DNA of 64,000 nucleotides from Microvirga sp. VF16 (GCF_016864375.1 NZ_CP069354.1:4251501-4315500), one strand, 5' to 3'. Shown: positions 1 to 9,435, counted from the first letter of the stretch. The notes: generated from the letters alone by a model not told the origin. Made by a program: numbers and translations.

Positions 1-177
1 CTGCAGCCGGGCGAGACCCTGGAATCAGCGGTCGTGTTCTACGTCGACCCCCGCCTCGTGCAGGACGCCGACGTGAAGGACCTGACCTCCCTCACCCTCT
101 CCTACACCTACTTCCCCTCCAAGGGGGGCCAGCCGGTGGCGGAGGCGACATCATCCACCAAACCCATTGCTCAATAA
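1..177 (+). CDS. ctaG: Cytochrome c oxidase assembly protein CtaG/Cox11, C-terminal end (partial)
   Basis: The window opens inside a gene whose last 58 codons are visible in frame 1 and end in TAA. The residues include VVFYVDPRL and LSYTYFPS, which match the C-terminal beta-sandwich end of Cox11/CtaG, where FFVDP and TLSYTFF are the usual signatures. Cox11 is a membrane-anchored periplasmic copper chaperone that delivers Cu(B) to cytochrome c oxidase subunit I. Subunit III begins 68 bp downstream, the expected neighbour in alphaproteobacterial cox clusters. The copper-binding cysteines lie upstream of the window, so the call rests on the C-terminus and context. Confidence 0.85.
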   Translation: MQPGETLESAVVFYVDPRLVQDADVKDLTSLTLSYTYFPSKGGQPVAEATSSTKPIAQ

Positions 178-245
178 GGGACGTGACAAGCTGGGCGGAA
201 ACGTCTTAAAGCGAGTTCACATTCGAGGCACGGAGACGACACGAA

Positions 246-1109
246 ATGGCCGAGGCCCACGCCAAGAACCACGACTACCACATTCTTGAACCGAGCCCGT
301 GGCCGCTCATCGGCGCGGTCAGTGCCTTCCTGATGGCGGCAGGGTTCGTGACCTGGTGGAAAGCCCTGACCATCGCCGGGATGCATCTCGGCCCCTTCAT
401 CTTCGGCGCAGGCATCATCGGCGTGCTTTACACCATGCTGAGCTGGTGGACCGACGTCGTGAAGGAGGCCAATACCGGCTTCCATACCCGCGTGGTCCAG
501 CTTCACCACCGCTACGGCATGATCATGTTCATCGCCTCCGAGGTGATGTTCTTCGCCGCCTGGTTCTGGGCCTATTTTGATGCCGCTCTCTATGCCGGCG
601 ATCCGCAGCTCTACGCGCGCGTCGAGGCTCTCGGCGGCGTGTGGCCCCCGAAGGGCATCGAGACCTTCGATCCCTGGCACCTGCCGCTTCTCAACACCCT
701 GATCCTGCTCACCTCCGGCACCACGGTCACCTGGGCGCACCATGCGCTTCTGGAGAACGACCGCCAGGGCCTCAAGGCGGGCCTGTGGCTCACGGTGATC
801 CTGGGCCTCTTGTTCAGTTTCGTTCAGGCCTACGAGTACAGCCATGCGGCCTTCGGCTTCAAAGGCAACATCTACGGCGCCACCTTCTTCATGGCGACGG
901 GCTTCCACGGCGCGCATGTGATCATCGGCACGATCTTCCTGGCCGTCTGCCTGCTGCGCACCTATCGCGGCGACTTCACGCCCAAGCAGCACCTCGGCTT
1001 CGAATTCGCCGCCTGGTACTGGCACTTCGTCGACGTGGTGTGGCTGTTCCTCTTCGCCGCCATCTATGTGTGGGGCTACGGCGGCCCCGTGGCCGGCGGC
1101 GGTCACTGA
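246..1109 (+). CDS. ctaE: Cytochrome c oxidase subunit III (aa3 type)
   Basis: This 287-residue integral membrane protein has the usual length and seven-helix pattern of heme-copper oxidase subunit III. Recognisable signatures are the helix containing SEVMFFAAWFWAYF, the GFHGAHVIIGT stretch, and the C-terminal AWYWHFVDVVWLFLF segment. Subunit III sits in the inner membrane with subunits I and II, stabilises the catalytic core and affects proton uptake. The ATG has a GGAG motif about 11 bases upstream. Cox11 precedes it, and DUF983 and SURF1 genes follow, so the neighbourhood is a complete assembly block. A hairpin followed by a short T run lies just downstream. Confidence 0.97.
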   Translation: MAEAHAKNHDYHILEPSPWPLIGAVSAFLMAAGFVTWWKALTIAGMHLGPFIFGAGIIGVLYTMLSWWTDVVKEANTGFHTRVVQLHHRYGMIMFIASEVMFFAAWFWAYFDAALYAGDPQLYARVEALGGVWPPKGIETFDPWHLPLLNTLILLTSGTTVTWAHHALLENDRQGLKAGLWLTVILGLLFSFVQAYEYSHAAFGFKGNIYGATFFMATGFHGAHVIIGTIFLAVCLLRTYRGDFTPKQHLGFEFAAWYWHFVDVVWLFLFAAIYVWGYGGPVAGGGH

Positions 1110-1136
1110 CCCCGCTCACCGCAATACGATTGAGCA

Positions 1137-1163
1137 GGGGCGGCTTCAAAAGCCGCCCTTTGC
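1137..1163 (+). terminator. Probable intrinsic terminator after ctaE
   Basis: A GGGCGGCTT / AAGCCGCCC stem with a very short loop is followed by TTT. It lies 28 bp after the ctaE stop and about 65 bp before the DUF983 start. The T run is short, so it may be leaky rather than a full stop. Confidence 0.6.
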
Positions 1164-1227
1164 ATTTGGACTCCACGGCACCATCGACCATGGAGTTCGT
1201 TGACCGGTAAGCTTCTGGAGAAAAGCC

Positions 1228-1599
1228 GTGGCCCGCGATCCTTCCGCCCCCTCGCCGATCACCACCGGCCTCAAGGGCCTATGCCCCCGCTGCGGCAAGG
1301 GACATCTGTTCCAGGGCTATCTGAAGGTTCAGCCGAAATGCGAGGTCTGCGGCCTCGACCTCGCCTTTGCCGATACGGGCGACGGCCCGGCCTTCTTCGT
1401 CATGTCCTTCGTCGGCATCGTGGTGGTGGCCCTCGCTCTCTGGGCCGAGTTCGCCTATTCCCCGCCGATCTGGCTCCACCTCGTCATGTGGACGGCCTTG
1501 AGCATCATCCTGAGCCTCCTCCTCGTCCGGCCGCTCAAGGGCGTTCTCGTGAACCTGCAGTACCACCACAAGGCCGAGGAAGGGCGCTTCCAGAAGTGA
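1228..1599 (+). CDS. DUF983 family membrane protein
   Basis: A 123-residue protein with a zinc-ribbon-like N-terminus (C19-x2-C22 and C38-x2-C41) followed by two hydrophobic helices around residues 55-75 and 80-100. This is the DUF983 arrangement. The family is almost always found between cox3 and surf1 in alphaproteobacteria, which suggests a role in oxidase assembly, but no biochemical function is established. The start is GTG with GGAG about 9 bases upstream. Its stop codon overlaps the GTG start of surf1, so the two genes are probably translationally coupled. Confidence 0.9.
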   Translation: MARDPSAPSPITTGLKGLCPRCGKGHLFQGYLKVQPKCEVCGLDLAFADTGDGPAFFVMSFVGIVVVALALWAEFAYSPPIWLHLVMWTALSIILSLLLVRPLKGVLVNLQYHHKAEEGRFQK

Positions 1600-2360
1600 C
1601 GGCCTCGACCCACAATGGCCGCTCGCTGATCCTTCCCGGTCTGGCGGCGCTCGTCGCACTCGCCATCCTGATCGGTCTCGGCACCTGGCAGCTCCAGCGC
1701 AAGGCCTGGAAGGAAGACCTGATCGCGCAGATCGAGGCCCGGGCCTACGGCGATCCCGGCGCCATCGTCCCAGAGTCGGACTGGGCCACCTGGCGTGCGG
1801 ACCAGGACGAGTTCCGGAAGGTGCGCATAACCGGCACGTTCCTGCACGAGTTCGAAGCCCCCGTTTACGGCCTCGCTCCCGGCGAGCGCCAGGGCGCGCC
1901 GATCCAAGGCTATTACCTGATCACGCCCCTGAAGCCCGCAACCGGCGCCATCGTGATGATCAACCGGGGATTCGTGCCCACGGATCTGCGCGATCCGGTC
2001 CGCCGGCCTGAAAGCCAGCCCCAGGGCGAGGTGACGATCACCGGCCTCGTGCGTGCGCCCGAGCCCCGCAATCCCTTCACGCCGAACGACGACCCCGCCA
2101 AGAATCAGTGGTTCGCCCGCGATCCGCAGGCCATCGCCGCGGCCCACAAGCTCGAGCGTGTCGCGCCCTTCCTGATCGATGCGGATGCGAGCCCCAATCC
2201 GGGCAGCTGGCCGCGCGGCGGGCAGACCCCGCTCACCGTGCCGAACAACCATCTGCAATATGCGGTCACCTGGTTCGGCATCGCGCTCACCCTGATCGGC
2301 GTCTTCGCCGCCTTCGCTTGGCGCCGGCTGAAGGGGCCGGAATCAGTCGAGCTGGAATAG
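1596..2360 (+). CDS. SURF1 family cytochrome oxidase biogenesis protein
   Basis: A 254-residue protein with an N-terminal membrane helix (about 12-28), a periplasmic domain and a second helix near the C-terminus (about 225-245), the SURF1 topology. The signatures GLGTWQLQRKAWK near the start and VPNNHLQYAVTWF before the last helix are diagnostic. SURF1 helps insert heme a into oxidase subunit I. I place the start at the GTG whose second and third bases begin the TGA of the DUF983 gene. An open frame continues further upstream but only as an alternative reading of DUF983. The last 18 bp overlap the convergent gene on the other strand. Confidence 0.93.
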   Translation: MTASTHNGRSLILPGLAALVALAILIGLGTWQLQRKAWKEDLIAQIEARAYGDPGAIVPESDWATWRADQDEFRKVRITGTFLHEFEAPVYGLAPGERQGAPIQGYYLITPLKPATGAIVMINRGFVPTDLRDPVRRPESQPQGEVTITGLVRAPEPRNPFTPNDDPAKNQWFARDPQAIAAAHKLERVAPFLIDADASPNPGSWPRGGQTPLTVPNNHLQYAVTWFGIALTLIGVFAAFAWRRLKGPESVELE

Positions 2361-2711
2361 GACGAAGAAGCCGAAGCCGAGGATGATCAGTCCGGCGCTG
2401 ACGACCTTGGCGATGAAGAGCACCTTCAATAGCGCCTCATTCTCCGCCTTCCGCTCCGCCCGCTCGGCGCGGGTCATGCTCTCCTGGGCCTTGATCTGCT
2501 GAGCATAGAGCGAGGTCGCCTGGGAATGGCCGACAGCGCCATCCTTCTCCATCTCGATACGCTGGGCCATGACGCCGACGATAAGGCCGAGAACGCCTAA
2601 GCCCAGGAAGCCCGCGAGCAAGAACACCCCCACGACCACGCCCGCCAGCACGCCGACCAGAAAAGGCAGCAGGATCCAATCGGTCCGGGTCATACGCATG
2701 GGCGAAAGCAT
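2343..2711 (-). CDS. Small membrane protein of unknown function
   Basis: A 122-residue protein I cannot assign to a named family. It has two hydrophobic segments near the N-terminus (about 11-31 and 33-48), a charged middle rich in Ala, Glu and Arg (about 50-95) that could form a coiled coil, and a hydrophobic C-terminal helix. It runs convergent to surf1 and overlaps its 3' end by 18 bp. Methionines at residues 5 and 7 are possible alternative starts. The composition and codon use look coding, and no reading of the other strand explains the region after the surf1 stop. Confidence 0.7.
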   Translation of the reverse strand: MLSPMRMTRTDWILLPFLVGVLAGVVVGVFLLAGFLGLGVLGLIVGVMAQRIEMEKDGAVGHSQATSLYAQQIKAQESMTRAERAERKAENEALLKVLFIAKVVSAGLIILGFGFFVLFQLD

Positions 2712-2932
2712 CTCCGAACGAGGCGAGCTTGGCTTATCGTCCTAGCCACTGTACCATACTACCATGTTCACGCTCATGACGACCGTAACCCATCTCACGA
2801 TGCGCCTTGCAGGGCGTACGGGAGAGGCTTTGCGCGTCTGACAAGCGTAAGCATTTTCCGAAAGCTCTGCGGAGACGAGCAGGGCTTTTCCAAGAGTTCG
2901 ATTCGCCTCCGTCCCATCCAGAGGAGAGCGAC

Positions 2933-3460
2933 ATGAACACCCAGGAAGCCATTCATCCACCCAGTCCCGCCGACGGCATCGTCATCCGTGCAGCACGTCC
3001 CGCCGATTGCGAGGGAATTGCGGCGTTGGGAAATATGCCCGGTTATCGCTGGGGCACCCTGCGCCTGCCTCATCAGACACCGGAGGCGACCCGGAAATGG
3101 CTGGAGAATATGGCCCCGGGCAATGTCAGCCTCGTGGTCGAGAAGGACGGCCGGATCATCGGCAACGGGGGTTTCGAGCGCCTCCAGGGCCGGCGCTCTC
3201 ACATCGCCTATCTCGGCATGGGCCTGCACGATGATTTCCACGGGCAAGGCATCGGCTCAAGGCTGCTGCGCGAACTGATCATGATCGCCGACGACTGGCT
3301 GAACCTGCGCCGGATCGAACTCACGGTCTATGTGGACAACGCACCGGCCATCGCGCTCTACAAGCGTCACGGGTTCGAGACCGAGGGCACGCACCGGGAA
3401 TTCGCCTTCCGGGCGGGCGCCTTCGTCGATGCCTATGCCATGGCGCGGATAAAAGCTTGA
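2933..3460 (+). CDS. GNAT N-acetyltransferase, AaaT/YhhY-like
   Basis: A 175-residue GNAT-fold acetyltransferase that uses acetyl-CoA. The acetyl-CoA loop appears as FHGQGIGSRLL, and the C-terminal part contains IELTVYVDNAPAI, YKRHGFE and DAYAMARIK, which closely match E. coli YhhY (AaaT), an L-amino-acid N-acetyltransferase. The open frame extends upstream, but the ATG at 2933 is preceded by GAGGAGAG at proper spacing and gives the family's usual length. It is monocistronic, ahead of threonine synthase. The substrate is inferred from the YhhY resemblance and could be different. Confidence 0.85.
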   Translation: MNTQEAIHPPSPADGIVIRAARPADCEGIAALGNMPGYRWGTLRLPHQTPEATRKWLENMAPGNVSLVVEKDGRIIGNGGFERLQGRRSHIAYLGMGLHDDFHGQGIGSRLLRELIMIADDWLNLRRIELTVYVDNAPAIALYKRHGFETEGTHREFAFRAGAFVDAYAMARIKA

Positions 3461-3536
3461 AATCTGCGACCGGATGCGGCTTGCCGTGTCCGGCCATGCC
3501 TCCTAATGTCCGGCCGAATTTCCCAGGAGATCCACC

Positions 3537-4952
3537 GTGCTCCATGTCTCGACCCGGGGGGAAGCCCCGGCGCTCGGTTTCGCCGATGCTCTGCTGACCG
3601 GTCTCGCCCGCGACGGAGGCCTCTACCTGCCGGAAAGCTGGCCAGCCCTCTCCGCTGACACGATCCGGGACTTTGCCGGCAAGCCCTATGCCGAGGTTGC
3701 GAAAGCCGTGCTCGGTCCGCTGGTCGACGGCGATATTCCCGAGACCGCGCTCGGCCGGATGATCGATGAGTCCTATGCCTCGTTCCGGCACGCCGCCGTC
3801 TGCCCGCTGACGCAGCTTAGCGACAACCTGTTCGTGCTCGAACTCTTCCACGGCCCCACGCTCGCCTTCAAGGACGTGGCGATGCAGCTTCTGGGCCGCC
3901 TCATGGACCATGTGCTCAAAGCCCGTGGAGCCCGCGCCACCATCGTCGGCGCAACATCCGGCGATACCGGCAGCGCCGCGGTCGAGGCCTTCAAGGGTCT
4001 CGATCAGGTCGATATCTTCATCCTCTACCCGCATGGCCGCGTCTCGGACGTGCAGCGCCGGCAGATGACGACATTGGCTTCGCCGAACGTGCATGCACTC
4101 GCGGTCGAAGGCACCTTCGACGATTGCCAGAACATGGTGAAGGCCATGTTCAACCATGCCCGCTTCCGCGACGAACTGCAGCTCTCGGGCGTGAACTCGA
4201 TCAACTGGGCCCGCGTCGCCGCTCAAGCCGTCTATTACTTCACCGCCGCCGTTGCGCTGGGCTCCCCTCACCGGCCGGTGTCCTTCTCCGTGCCCACCGG
4301 CAATTTCGGCGACATCCTCGCCGGCTGGGTCGCCAAGCGCATGGGCCTGCCCATCGAACGGCTGATGATCGGCACCAATGCCAACGATATTTTGGCCCGC
4401 ACGCTCGGCTCCGGTTCCTATGAGATCAAGGGCGTGCAGCCTACGACCTCACCGTCCATGGACATCCAGATCTCGTCCAATTTCGAGCGGCTGCTGTTCG
4501 AGGCTTACGGCCGCAACGGGGAGGCGATCCGCCGCCTCATGGCGAGCCTCAACCAATCGCGCGCCTTCGCCATCGATGCGGAGCCGCTCGCACGCATCCG
4601 CAAGGAATTCTCGGCCGCCGCCGTGAACGAAGACAACGTCGTCGCGGAGATGGCCGAGACCTATCGCGCCACCGGCTACGTGCTCGATCCGCACAGCGCC
4701 GTCGGCACGCGCGCCGGACGCGCTCTGCTTAAAGAGAATCCTGAAGTCCCTGTCGTCGCCCTGTCCACGGCTCATCCCGCGAAATTTCCAGATGCAGTCG
4801 AGCGCGCGACGGGCATTCGCCCCGCACTTCCGCCGCACATGGCTGATCTGATGGAGCGCAAGGAGAGCTTCACGGTTCTCCCCAACGACCAGACTGCGGT
4901 CGAGCGCTTCATCCGCGAGCGCGCGCGGGCGGTCAAAGGCGCTGCCGCATGA
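3537..4952 (+). CDS. thrC: Threonine synthase
   Basis: A 471-residue PLP enzyme that converts O-phosphohomoserine to threonine, the last step of the pathway. The N-terminus reads (M)LHVSTRGEAP, typical of the long bacterial and fungal-type ThrC. The PLP lysine lies in PTLAFKDVAMQ (K112), followed by GATSGDTGSAA and the phosphate loop VPTGNFGDILAG. The start is GTG with AGGAG eight bases upstream. It overlaps the following M16 peptidase gene by four bases (ATGA), a conserved pairing in Rhizobiales. Homoserine kinase, which makes its substrate, is encoded about 7 kb away on the other strand. Confidence 0.97.
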   Translation: MLHVSTRGEAPALGFADALLTGLARDGGLYLPESWPALSADTIRDFAGKPYAEVAKAVLGPLVDGDIPETALGRMIDESYASFRHAAVCPLTQLSDNLFVLELFHGPTLAFKDVAMQLLGRLMDHVLKARGARATIVGATSGDTGSAAVEAFKGLDQVDIFILYPHGRVSDVQRRQMTTLASPNVHALAVEGTFDDCQNMVKAMFNHARFRDELQLSGVNSINWARVAAQAVYYFTAAVALGSPHRPVSFSVPTGNFGDILAGWVAKRMGLPIERLMIGTNANDILARTLGSGSYEIKGVQPTTSPSMDIQISSNFERLLFEAYGRNGEAIRRLMASLNQSRAFAIDAEPLARIRKEFSAAAVNEDNVVAEMAETYRATGYVLDPHSAVGTRAGRALLKENPEVPVVALSTAHPAKFPDAVERATGIRPALPPHMADLMERKESFTVLPNDQTAVERFIRERARAVKGAAA

Positions 4953-6232
4953 ATCAGCATTTCGTCCGCGAGAAGCGGGTCGACATCTCCACCCTGTCCA
5001 ACGGCCTGATGGTGGCGACCGAACGCATGCCCGAGATCGCCACTGCGACGCTCGGCGTCTGGGTCGGCACCGGCTCGCGGCATGAGCAGGCCCATGAGCA
5101 TGGCCTGTCCCACCTCATCGAGCATATGGCCTTCAAGGGTACGGCGCGCCGCTCCGCGCGCCAGATCGCCGAAGATATCGAAAATGTGGGCGGCGACATC
5201 AACGCCGCGACCAGCGTCGAATATACGAGCTACACGGCCCGCGTTCTTGGCGAGAACGTGGACGTCGCGCTCGATGTTTTGGGCGACATCCTGATCAATT
5301 CCGCCTTCGACGCCGGCGAGCTCGCGCGCGAAAAGGGCGTGATCCTGCAGGAATACGCCGCCGTCGAGGATACGCCGGATGACCTGATCTACGACGCCTT
5401 CATGGAAACGGCGTTCTCGGGCCAGGCGGTCGGACGTCCGATCCTCGGCACGCCTGACACGATCAAGAGCTTCGACGAGGCGACGATCCGCGCCTTCCTC
5501 GCCCGTGAATACACGCCCGGCAAGATGGTTCTGGCCGCAGCAGGCGACGTGGAGCATGCCCAGATCGTCGACATGGCGGAACGCCTCTTCGGCGGAATGC
5601 CGGCCGTCACCCCGCAGCAGCCGGAACCAGGGCGGTACACGGGCGGCGAGCGGCGAATTTCGCGGAAACTCGAACAGGCCAATATCGTGCTGGGCCTGCC
5701 GGGCCTTTCGTTCAAGGATCCCGGCTATTACGCCGTTCACCTCTTCGCCCACATGCTTGGCGGCGGGCTGACCTCGCGTCTCTGGCACGAGGTGCGCGAA
5801 ACTCGCGGCCTCGCCTATTCCATCGATTCCTTCCACTGGCCCTTCTCCGATTGCGGCCTTTTCGGCATCGGCGCGGGAACGGCGGGCTCGGACGTGCGCG
5901 AGCTGATGGACGTGACGCTCGCCTGCATGGAGCAGGCAACCCGCGACATCAGTGAGATCGAACTCGTGCGCGCCAAGGCGCAGATGAAGGTGGCCCTCCT
6001 CACGGCCCTTGAGACCCCAGGCGGCCGGATCGAGCGCGTGGCCCGCCAGCTTCTGTCCTGGGGACGCGTGGTAGCTAGCGAGGAGATCGTCAGGAAGGTC
6101 GATGCCCTCGAGGTGGGCCATGTCCGCGAAGCGGGACGCCGGCTTCTGCAGGGTGCTCCGACCTTGGCGGCCATCGGCCCCATCAAGGACCTGCCGCCTC
6201 TGGATGCCATCGCCTCGGGGCTACGTGGCTGA
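4949..6232 (+). CDS. M16 family zinc peptidase (processing-peptidase-like)
   Basis: A 427-residue member of the pitrilysin/M16B family, related to the beta subunit of mitochondrial processing peptidase. The inverted zinc motif HxxEH is present as HLIEH at residues 55-59, so this is a catalytically competent copy. A C-terminal RGLAYSIDSF region matches the non-catalytic half (R/Y substrate loop). It starts inside the last codons of thrC (ATGA overlap), so it is translated with threonine synthase. The pairing is common in Rhizobiales, but the functional link is unknown. Natural substrates in bacteria are not well defined. Confidence 0.93.
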   Translation: MNQHFVREKRVDISTLSNGLMVATERMPEIATATLGVWVGTGSRHEQAHEHGLSHLIEHMAFKGTARRSARQIAEDIENVGGDINAATSVEYTSYTARVLGENVDVALDVLGDILINSAFDAGELAREKGVILQEYAAVEDTPDDLIYDAFMETAFSGQAVGRPILGTPDTIKSFDEATIRAFLAREYTPGKMVLAAAGDVEHAQIVDMAERLFGGMPAVTPQQPEPGRYTGGERRISRKLEQANIVLGLPGLSFKDPGYYAVHLFAHMLGGGLTSRLWHEVRETRGLAYSIDSFHWPFSDCGLFGIGAGTAGSDVRELMDVTLACMEQATRDISEIELVRAKAQMKVALLTALETPGGRIERVARQLLSWGRVVASEEIVRKVDALEVGHVREAGRRLLQGAPTLAAIGPIKDLPPLDAIASGLRG

Positions 6233-6309
6233 ATTTTTCCGCCACCCCTTCCCTATGATCACGGCTGATTCTCCCTAATCCCGCCGCAAACCGGCCTCAT
6301 GGCCACCTT

Positions 6310-6416
6310 GCGCATCGTGCGGAAAAGTGCCCCCGGTTTTCCGCGCCAAACGATGCGCATTAGAGATGGGGCATCGGATACAACCCAAAAGTGCAATCCA
6401 CTTTTGGGTCCGATGC
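6310..6416 (+). repeat. Bipartite palindromic repeat, copy A
   Basis: Two adjacent hairpins. The first has outer arms GCGCATCGT / ACGATGCGC enclosing GCGGAAAA / TTTTCCGC. The second has arms GCATCGGA / TCCGATGC enclosing CCCAAAAGTG / CACTTTTGGG. The same two-part structure recurs at 23086, 42650, 46684, 49178 and 49507. This copy fills most of the 312-bp gap between the M16 peptidase and the GGDEF/EAL gene. It contains no gene and may act as a transcript end. Confidence 0.85.
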
Positions 6417-6544
6417 TCTGGTAACAATAATCAATGAGTCCTGCGGACAAGTGGGGAGCCTCTCCGGCTCCGCCTTGCCCTCAAGCCTCCTGACCGGTAC
6501 CAATCCTGTTCCATTGTTTTAGTACCGGACGAAAGACCGAAGCA

Positions 6545-9424
6545 TTGCGGATCGTATCTTTCGCCATAACCCTTCTTTTGGCGATCTTCCTGGGGCTGGC
6601 TTTACCGTCGTCGGGCTGGGCGGTGGAATCCGTTCGCGTCGACCCTAAGATGAAGGCCATCGACCTCACCCCGGCCATCGAGCGCTACAACTCGGACGGG
6701 GACGAGATCCGGATCTCGACCGCCCCGGGGCGCGACGGCATCGTCCGCCGCATTGCCGTGAAGGCCCGTGAGGCCGGCACCCGGCCGGACTGGATCGTCT
6801 TCGCGCTCACCAACGACACCGACGAGCAGGTGGACCGCCTCCTGGTCGCTCCGCATTTCCGGCTTACCGACTCCGGCGTTCTCTGGCCGGACCTCGGCGC
6901 GACCCGTATCGCGGCGATCACGGCCAGCCAGGGCATCAGACCCGACCGCGACGACAGCGAGGATGCGGATATCTTCCTCATCACCCTCGATCCGGGAACG
7001 ACCGTCACCTTCGTGGCGGAGCTGCGCTCCAACAACCTGCCCCAGCTCCATCTCTGGGATGCTGACGCCTACAAGGATCGCGTCAACGGGCTGACCCTCT
7101 ACAAAGGCATCATCATCGGCATCGCGGGCCTGCTCGCCCTCTTCCTCACCATTGTCTTCGTGGTGAAGGGTGCGCTGATCTTCCCAGCAGCCGCGGCTCT
7201 GGCCTGGGCAGTGCTGGCCTATGCCTGCATCGATTTCGGCTTCTTCCAGCGCATCTTCCCCATCACCGAAGCGACGGAACAGATCTATCGCGCCGGTGCC
7301 GAGGCGGTGCTCGCGGCGACGCTTCTCGTCTTCCTCTTCGCCTATCTCAATCTCAACCGCTGGCACGTGCGCTACAGCCACGTGACGGCCTTCTGGCTGG
7401 TGTTCCTCGGCGCCATGGTGGCGCTCGCCATCGTCGATCCGCCGGTCGCCTCGGGTGTGGCGCGCATATCGATTGCGGCCGTGGCCGGTATCGGCTTCGT
7501 GCTCGTGATCTATCTGGCAACGCATGGCTATGACCGCGCGGTCATGCTCGTTCCGACCTGGCTTCTCCTGGTGACCTGGGTGACGGCGGCGAGCTTCACG
7601 GTCGTGGGTCAGCTCTCGTCGGATCTCGTCCCCCCAGCCCTCGTCGGCGGGCTCGTTCTGGTGGTCATGCTGATCGGCTTCACGGTCCTGCAGCACGCCT
7701 TTGCCGGCGGCGCGTTTACGCGCGGCTTCATGAACGACACGGAACGCCGGGCACTTGCCCTGACCGGTGCCGGCGATATCGTGTTCGATTGGGATGTGGT
7801 TTCCGACAACATCTTCGTCAGCCCGGAGGTCGAGCACCAGCTCGGGCTCAAGCGCGGCTCGCTCGAAGGCCCGGCTTCCGCTTGGCTCGATCTGATCCAT
7901 CCCTTCGACAAGGACCGCTACCGGCTCGCCCTCGACGCGGTGATCGAGCAGCGTCGCGGCCGCCTGACTCAGGATTTCCGCCTGCGCTCGGCCTCCGGCG
8001 CGCATCACTGGTTCCGCCTCAGGGCGCGCCCGGTGATCGGGTCGGACGGCGAGGTGCTGCGCATTGTCGGCACGCTTTCGGACGTGATGGACAGCAAGAC
8101 CGCCGAAGAACGTCTGCTGCACGATGCCGTACACGACAACCTGACGAGCCTGCCGAACCGACAGCTTTTCTACGACCGGCTGGAAGCGGCCCTGACCTTC
8201 GCCAGCCAGGATGATTCCCTGCGTCCTACCGTTCTCGTCATCGACATCGACAAGCTGAAGGACGCGAATGCTTCGGCCGGCTATGCGGCCGGCGACTCGG
8301 TGCTGCTCACGCTGTCCCGCCGCCTGAGCCGCCTGCTGAAGCCCCAGGACACCCTGGCGCGCATTTCGGGCGACGAATTCGCGATCATCCTGCTCTCCGA
8401 GCGCGAACCGGATCGCATCATCTCCTTTGCCGACATGGTCCGGCGCGTCGTGACGACGCCCTTCACCTATGCCGAGCGCGAGATCTTCCTCACCGCCTCC
8501 ATCGGCATTGCCCTCTACGATCCGCAGATCGCCGCGCGGCGCGAGGAGGTGTTGCGCAATGCCGAGATCGCCATGGCTCACGCACGGCGTCACGGCGGCG
8601 ACCGGATCGAGGTCTTCCGACCCACCATGCGCTCGGATCGCAGCGATCATTTCACGATGGAGACCGATCTGCGCCACGCTCTCGACCGCAACGAGATGAA
8701 GGTGCTGTTCAAACCCATCGTGCGCCTGGAAGACCGGACCATCGCCGGCTTCGAATCCATGCTACGCTGGGATCACCCACGTCTCGGCCGCATCGGGCCC
8801 GAAGACTTCATGTCGATCGCCGAAGAGACCGGCCTCATCATCAAGCTCAGCGTCTTCCTGCTGGAGCAGACGGGCCGCGAGCTCGCCGCGTGGCAGAACG
8901 CGCTCGAGGTCGAACCGCCGATCTTCGCCAGCGTCAACATGTCGAGCCAGCATCTGCTGCGCCACGATCTGCTCCAGGACGTGAAGACGGTCATCGCCCG
9001 CACCGGTGTCATCCCGGGCACGCTCAAGATCGAGATGACCGAGAGCCTCGTGATGGAGAATCCGGAATACTCGGCCCAGATGCTCACACGTCTGCGCGAT
9101 CTCGGAGCAGGCCTCTCGCTCGACGATTTCGGAACGGGCTATTCCGCCCTCTCCTACCTGCAGCGCTTCCCCTTCGACACGATCAAGGTGGATGAATCCT
9201 TCGTGCGCCTGATGGCCTCCGGGAAACCGGTCATCCTGCGCTCCATCGTCAAGATGGCGCATGAACTCGGCATGGCGATTGTGGCTGAAGGAGCGGAGAG
9301 CGAATCGGAAGCCATCGAGCTCTACCAGCTCGGCTGCGAATATGCGCAGGGTCCCGTCTTCGGAGAGCCGATGTCGACGCTGCAGGCCCGCCAGCTCGTC
9401 GGCGCGGCTCCAGCGGCAGCCTAA
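6545..9424 (+). CDS. Membrane GGDEF/EAL cyclic-di-GMP protein with PAS domain
   Basis: A 959-residue signalling protein. Residues 1-27 form a signal peptide, followed by a roughly 160-residue exported domain, about seven membrane helices (about 190-400), a PAS fold (about 405-520), GGDEF (about 535-690) and EAL (about 705-950). The GGDEF signature is SGDEF at residues 608-612, a variant often still active. The EAL signature is ESM (E736 kept) within GFESMLRW. Other EAL residues (N in VNMSS, E in EMTES, DDFGTGYS, KVDESF) are present, so phosphodiesterase activity is plausible. The start is TTG. It probably links an envelope signal to c-di-GMP level; the ligand is unknown. Confidence 0.9.
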   Translation: MRIVSFAITLLLAIFLGLALPSSGWAVESVRVDPKMKAIDLTPAIERYNSDGDEIRISTAPGRDGIVRRIAVKAREAGTRPDWIVFALTNDTDEQVDRLLVAPHFRLTDSGVLWPDLGATRIAAITASQGIRPDRDDSEDADIFLITLDPGTTVTFVAELRSNNLPQLHLWDADAYKDRVNGLTLYKGIIIGIAGLLALFLTIVFVVKGALIFPAAAALAWAVLAYACIDFGFFQRIFPITEATEQIYRAGAEAVLAATLLVFLFAYLNLNRWHVRYSHVTAFWLVFLGAMVALAIVDPPVASGVARISIAAVAGIGFVLVIYLATHGYDRAVMLVPTWLLLVTWVTAASFTVVGQLSSDLVPPALVGGLVLVVMLIGFTVLQHAFAGGAFTRGFMNDTERRALALTGAGDIVFDWDVVSDNIFVSPEVEHQLGLKRGSLEGPASAWLDLIHPFDKDRYRLALDAVIEQRRGRLTQDFRLRSASGAHHWFRLRARPVIGSDGEVLRIVGTLSDVMDSKTAEERLLHDAVHDNLTSLPNRQLFYDRLEAALTFASQDDSLRPTVLVIDIDKLKDANASAGYAAGDSVLLTLSRRLSRLLKPQDTLARISGDEFAIILLSEREPDRIISFADMVRRVVTTPFTYAEREIFLTASIGIALYDPQIAARREEVLRNAEIAMAHARRHGGDRIEVFRPTMRSDRSDHFTMETDLRHALDRNEMKVLFKPIVRLEDRTIAGFESMLRWDHPRLGRIGPEDFMSIAEETGLIIKLSVFLLEQTGRELAAWQNALEVEPPIFASVNMSSQHLLRHDLLQDVKTVIARTGVIPGTLKIEMTESLVMENPEYSAQMLTRLRDLGAGLSLDDFGTGYSALSYLQRFPFDTIKVDESFVRLMASGKPVILRSIVKMAHELGMAIVAEGAESESEAIELYQLGCEYAQGPVFGEPMSTLQARQLVGAAPAAA

Positions 9425-9435
9425 GTCATCAATAT

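Noticed and set aside
4772..6121. 449-codon minus-strand frame opposite thrC and the M16 peptidase
   Set aside because: It is antisense to two genes with clear catalytic motifs; such long frames are expected in GC-rich DNA.
6602..8677. 691-codon minus-strand frame opposite the GGDEF/EAL gene
   Set aside because: Composition and lack of any familiar motif mark it as a shadow; the plus strand has a complete signalling protein.
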